From Corynebacterium sp. MSK297 (GTDB lineage Bacteria > Actinomycetota > Actinomycetes > Mycobacteriales > Mycobacteriaceae): 64,000 bases of DNA. A program made the translations under genes and the position numbers. Positions 62,244-64,000 of this stretch are shown in pieces (within the stretch, counting starts at the first letter, position 1; each line of letters starts with the position of its first letter). The notes under the pieces were generated by a model, which saw only the letters and a program-made list of their open reading frames with translations, ran no database searches and was not told where the DNA came from. Where the stretch lies: NCBI RefSeq assembly GCF_030232885.1, contig NZ_JASPGD010000007.1, positions 48,943 through 112,942 of the forward strand. Reading direction: 5' to 3'.

Positions 62244-63158
62244 AGCAGACTCACTGGCGATCCACTTCTAGTGTGTCTATGACCACCGAACCGAGTATTC
62301 GGCTTACACGGATGTGCCACGTGTTAAAGCTGAATCGTTCCTCGTTCTACAAATGGGTCAGCACCTGCGAAAAGCGCAGGTTAAAGATGCATTCCGACGA
62401 GCTTATTGGTGCGAGAATTACAACCATCTTCGATGATGAGCATGGTCTTTACGCCGCTCCAACGCATCGCCGCAAGCCTCAAGGAAGACCCGGCGTATAC
62501 CCCGGTCAATCACAAGAAAGTCGCACGAATCATGAAAACCATGGGGCTAAAAGGCTTGAGCAAACGCCGCCGATGCACCACCACCAAGCGCAAGCCAGAC
62601 CACCGCGTCATGCCAGATCTAATAGGCCGTAAATTCACCGCTGACGAGCCAAACCGCGTCTATGTCGGCGATATTACCTACCTGCCCTGTAAGGGGGGGG
62701 CAAAAACATGTACTTGGCTACAGTCATTGACACTTACTCCCGGAAAATTGCAGGTTATGCACTCACAGACCACATGCGGGTCTTACTGGTCATCGATGCT
62801 CTAGCCCATGCGCACGGTGTGCGTGGCAGTCTTGATGGGGCTGTTTTCCACTGACGATCACGGCAGCGTGTACACCTCACAGGCATTTAGGGACCACTGC
62901 ACCCAACTTGGTGTGCGCCAGTCTATGGGCGCGGTAGGAACTAGTGCCGATAATGCCCTAGCAGAATCGTTTAACGCCACCTTAAAGCGGGAAGTTTTGC
63001 GTGATAGGAAAGTCTTTGAGGATCCGATCACCTGCCGTCAGGAAGTCTTCCGGTGGTGCATGCGCTACAACACCCGCAGGCGGCACTCCTGGTGCAATCT
63101 TGTAGCTCCTGATGTCTTTGAAGCTGAGACTTCAGCTACACTGGTTAAAGCCGCATAG
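62244..63158 (+). pseudogene. IS3 OrfB transposase, multiple frameshifts
   Basis: Recognisable OrfB with RMCHVLKLNRSSFYKW, then in another frame RIAASLKEDPAYTPVNHKKVARIMKTMGLKGL and NRVYVGDITYLPC (first Asp of DDE). After a run of eight G (62692-62699) and a further shift it reads DHGSVYTSQAFRDHC and SADNALAESFNATLKRE (remaining Asp and Glu). At least three frame breaks make it inactive. Confidence 0.8.
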
Positions 63159-63249
63159 TTAGCCCCCGACGTGTCCACTTTCCGGGGGTCAGGCCCCGAT
63201 TGAATTCCTTCGAATGCATGGTACTTGAGGGATCTAAACCCTCGCGAGA

Positions 63250-63777
63250 GTGAATGTTTGCATGGTTGCCTTGATCTTGACCAGCGTCACAGTCCTCGGC
63301 CTCTTGATCGTCTCAGGAGCGACTGGTCTTAATACGGCTGGCTTTGTCATCGAAACAATCCTAATAGGCTTCGGACTAGCCCCTTTCGTAGGTGATTCCA
63401 TAGAACGACATATACCAGACTCTAAGTGGAAGTATTGTTCTGTCTCTCGTGACACTAGCCGTAAGTTGGGACTGAGACTTTTTAACGAGTTTCTGACTTC
63501 GATCGGATGGAATAGGCTAGTTATTTCAATGCGAAAACAAGAAAAAGTCGGAGTGGATAGGGACCCTCTTCGACCTATAAAGGCAGCAGCTGCTGGCCAC
63601 TTCTGGGGTTTCCTACTTCATTTCGCGACTGCGACTTGGGCTGGAGTAGCTGAAGCTTGGGCGAGCGCTTCAATCCTTTTGGTAGTCGGTCTTTTGGGAC
63701 ACTTTTACCCAACTCTGCTTCAAATCCGAATCCTTACCCACATTCGAAGCAACGAAGAAAACACGTCGATAGGCTAA
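63250..63777 (+). CDS. orphan membrane protein, weakly like carotenoid glycoside acyltransferases (CrtO family)
   Basis: 175 residues with two N-terminal hydrophobic segments (about 5-24 and 30-48) and two C-terminal ones (about 118-135 and 140-155). Conserved-looking features are DSKWKY near 58 and the end GHFYPTLLQIRILTHIRS. The latter resembles the YPxLLQRYNRxR ending of glycosyl-4,4'-diaponeurosporenoate acyltransferase-like proteins, but that is only a weak resemblance. Start GTG 63250 or ATG 63262. It lies just beyond the IS3 end and its AT-rich base use differs from the GC-rich block. Confidence 0.45.
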   Translation: MNVCMVALILTSVTVLGLLIVSGATGLNTAGFVIETILIGFGLAPFVGDSIERHIPDSKWKYCSVSRDTSRKLGLRLFNEFLTSIGWNRLVISMRKQEKVGVDRDPLRPIKAAAAGHFWGFLLHFATATWAGVAEAWASASILLVVGLLGHFYPTLLQIRILTHIRSNEENTSIG

Positions 63778-63806
63778 GGATTCAGGCTGTAGGACATAAT
63801 GCCGAA

Positions 63807-63953
63807 TCAATAATCGTCTGAAACCACTTCTGCAGCATGTTCGTCAATCCATCGTATAGAATTCAGGAGCGTGTCAGTACTGACCGCATAGTGTGCCCCC
63901 ATCCCTACATCAAAACTACCGTCTGAAGTGTACTGGGTTTTGTTCCTAGGCAT
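63807..63953 (-). CDS. possible 48-residue protein
   Basis: ATG with AAGG four bases upstream and an in-frame stop immediately before it. The product is mostly hydrophilic and ends in an acidic stretch (DEHAAEVVSDDY). No family recognised. It may be a real small gene or chance, and lies at the edge of the window. Confidence 0.3.
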   Translation of the reverse strand: MPRNKTQYTSDGSFDVGMGAHYAVSTDTLLNSIRWIDEHAAEVVSDDY

Positions 63954-64000
63954 TTACCTTATTTTCCATTATTTCCCGGGACCCATCTTGTTCCCACAAC

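Larger units (their letters stand above)
61889..63194 (+). mobile_element. IS3-family insertion sequence (inner), degenerate
   Basis: 1306 bases bounded by imperfect inverted repeats CCTGACCCC-N6-GTGGACAC (61889-61911) and its complement (63172-63194). It carries orfA and orfB on the plus strand, both frame-disrupted. No clear target duplication is visible at the ends. It is inserted in the older IS3 copy. Confidence 0.85.

Noticed and set aside
62692..62699. Run of eight G as a programmed frameshift site in IS3 OrfB
   Set aside because: Other unrelated frame breaks are present in both ORFs, so decay explains it better.
61885..63200. Target-site duplication of the inner IS3
   Set aside because: Flanking 3-4 base sequences do not match at any reasonable choice of end.
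1..64000. rRNA, tRNA, CRISPR array or phage genes
   Set aside because: Looked for in the gaps; no conserved rRNA or tRNA elements, no regularly spaced repeats and no structural phage genes were seen.

Overview
The window comes from a Corynebacterium chromosome. The evidence is actinobacterial and corynebacterial marker genes in their expected order: rbpA, the ndh/ufaA pair, ThiD-TenA, gnd, the odhI (garA)/ftsR/MerR/secA2 block, the cmk-der, rluB, scpB, scpA, parA block, and the xerD, NUDIX, steB, steA, recN, nadK, tlyA block. There are also several short-leader or leaderless promoters of the TANNNT type. The siderophore locus matches the ciu locus of C. diphtheriae in gene order, which suggests a relative of that group. 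I do not name a species. No rRNA, tRNA or CRISPR array was found.

Layout. (1) 1-16.5 kb is housekeeping: rbpA, a small zinc-finger-like protein, a YceI protein, a LysE exporter, a tandem DUF1266-like protein, ufaA diverging from ndh, the ThiD-TenA fusion, a PaaI-type thioesterase, gnd, an SLC13 permease, a DEAD-box helicase, a conserved protein and a VWA protein. (2) 16.5-22.3 kb on the minus strand holds secA2, odhI, ftsR and a second MerR regulator, plus a secreted esterase. The DUF151 nuclease gene that lies between the two MerR genes in Mycobacterium is absent. (3) 22.3-25.7 kb encodes a heterodimeric ABC exporter whose two ATPase halves have lost complementary motifs. (4) 26.5-32.1 kb is the chromosome segregation and ribosome-maturation operon, with cmk and der fused. 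(5) 32.3-42.6 kb is an insertion between parA and xerD. It holds three overlapping orphan small genes, an IS3 remnant, and a NIS siderophore synthesis, export and uptake cluster (ciuA-F homologues) with two candidate DtxR boxes. (6) 42.7-52.4 kb is the xerD to TPR operon. pyrG, which sits between mctB (steB) and the NUDIX gene in M. tuberculosis, is absent here. (7) 52.7-54.5 kb has a secreted nuclease and an aminotransferase. (8) 54.6-63.2 kb is a visibly GC-rich foreign block. It is one five-gene operon of two YbtP/YbtQ/IrtAB-like ABC proteins and a complete ECF transporter (MptD-type S component, CbiQ-type T component, double CbiO-type ATPase). Two tandem palindromic operators precede it, and transposon debris flanks it: an IS481 fragment on one side and one IS3 element inserted into another on the other side. 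(9) The right end has an orphan membrane protein and a possible 48-residue gene.

How it fits together. The ciu cluster should make, export and re-import a citrate-type siderophore under iron control. The GC-rich ECF/ABC operon looks like a second, separately acquired metal-chelate importer. The two accessory blocks differ from the core in base composition in opposite directions (ciuE/F AT-rich, ECF block GC-rich), so they probably arrived separately. All statements about base composition are by eye, not computed.
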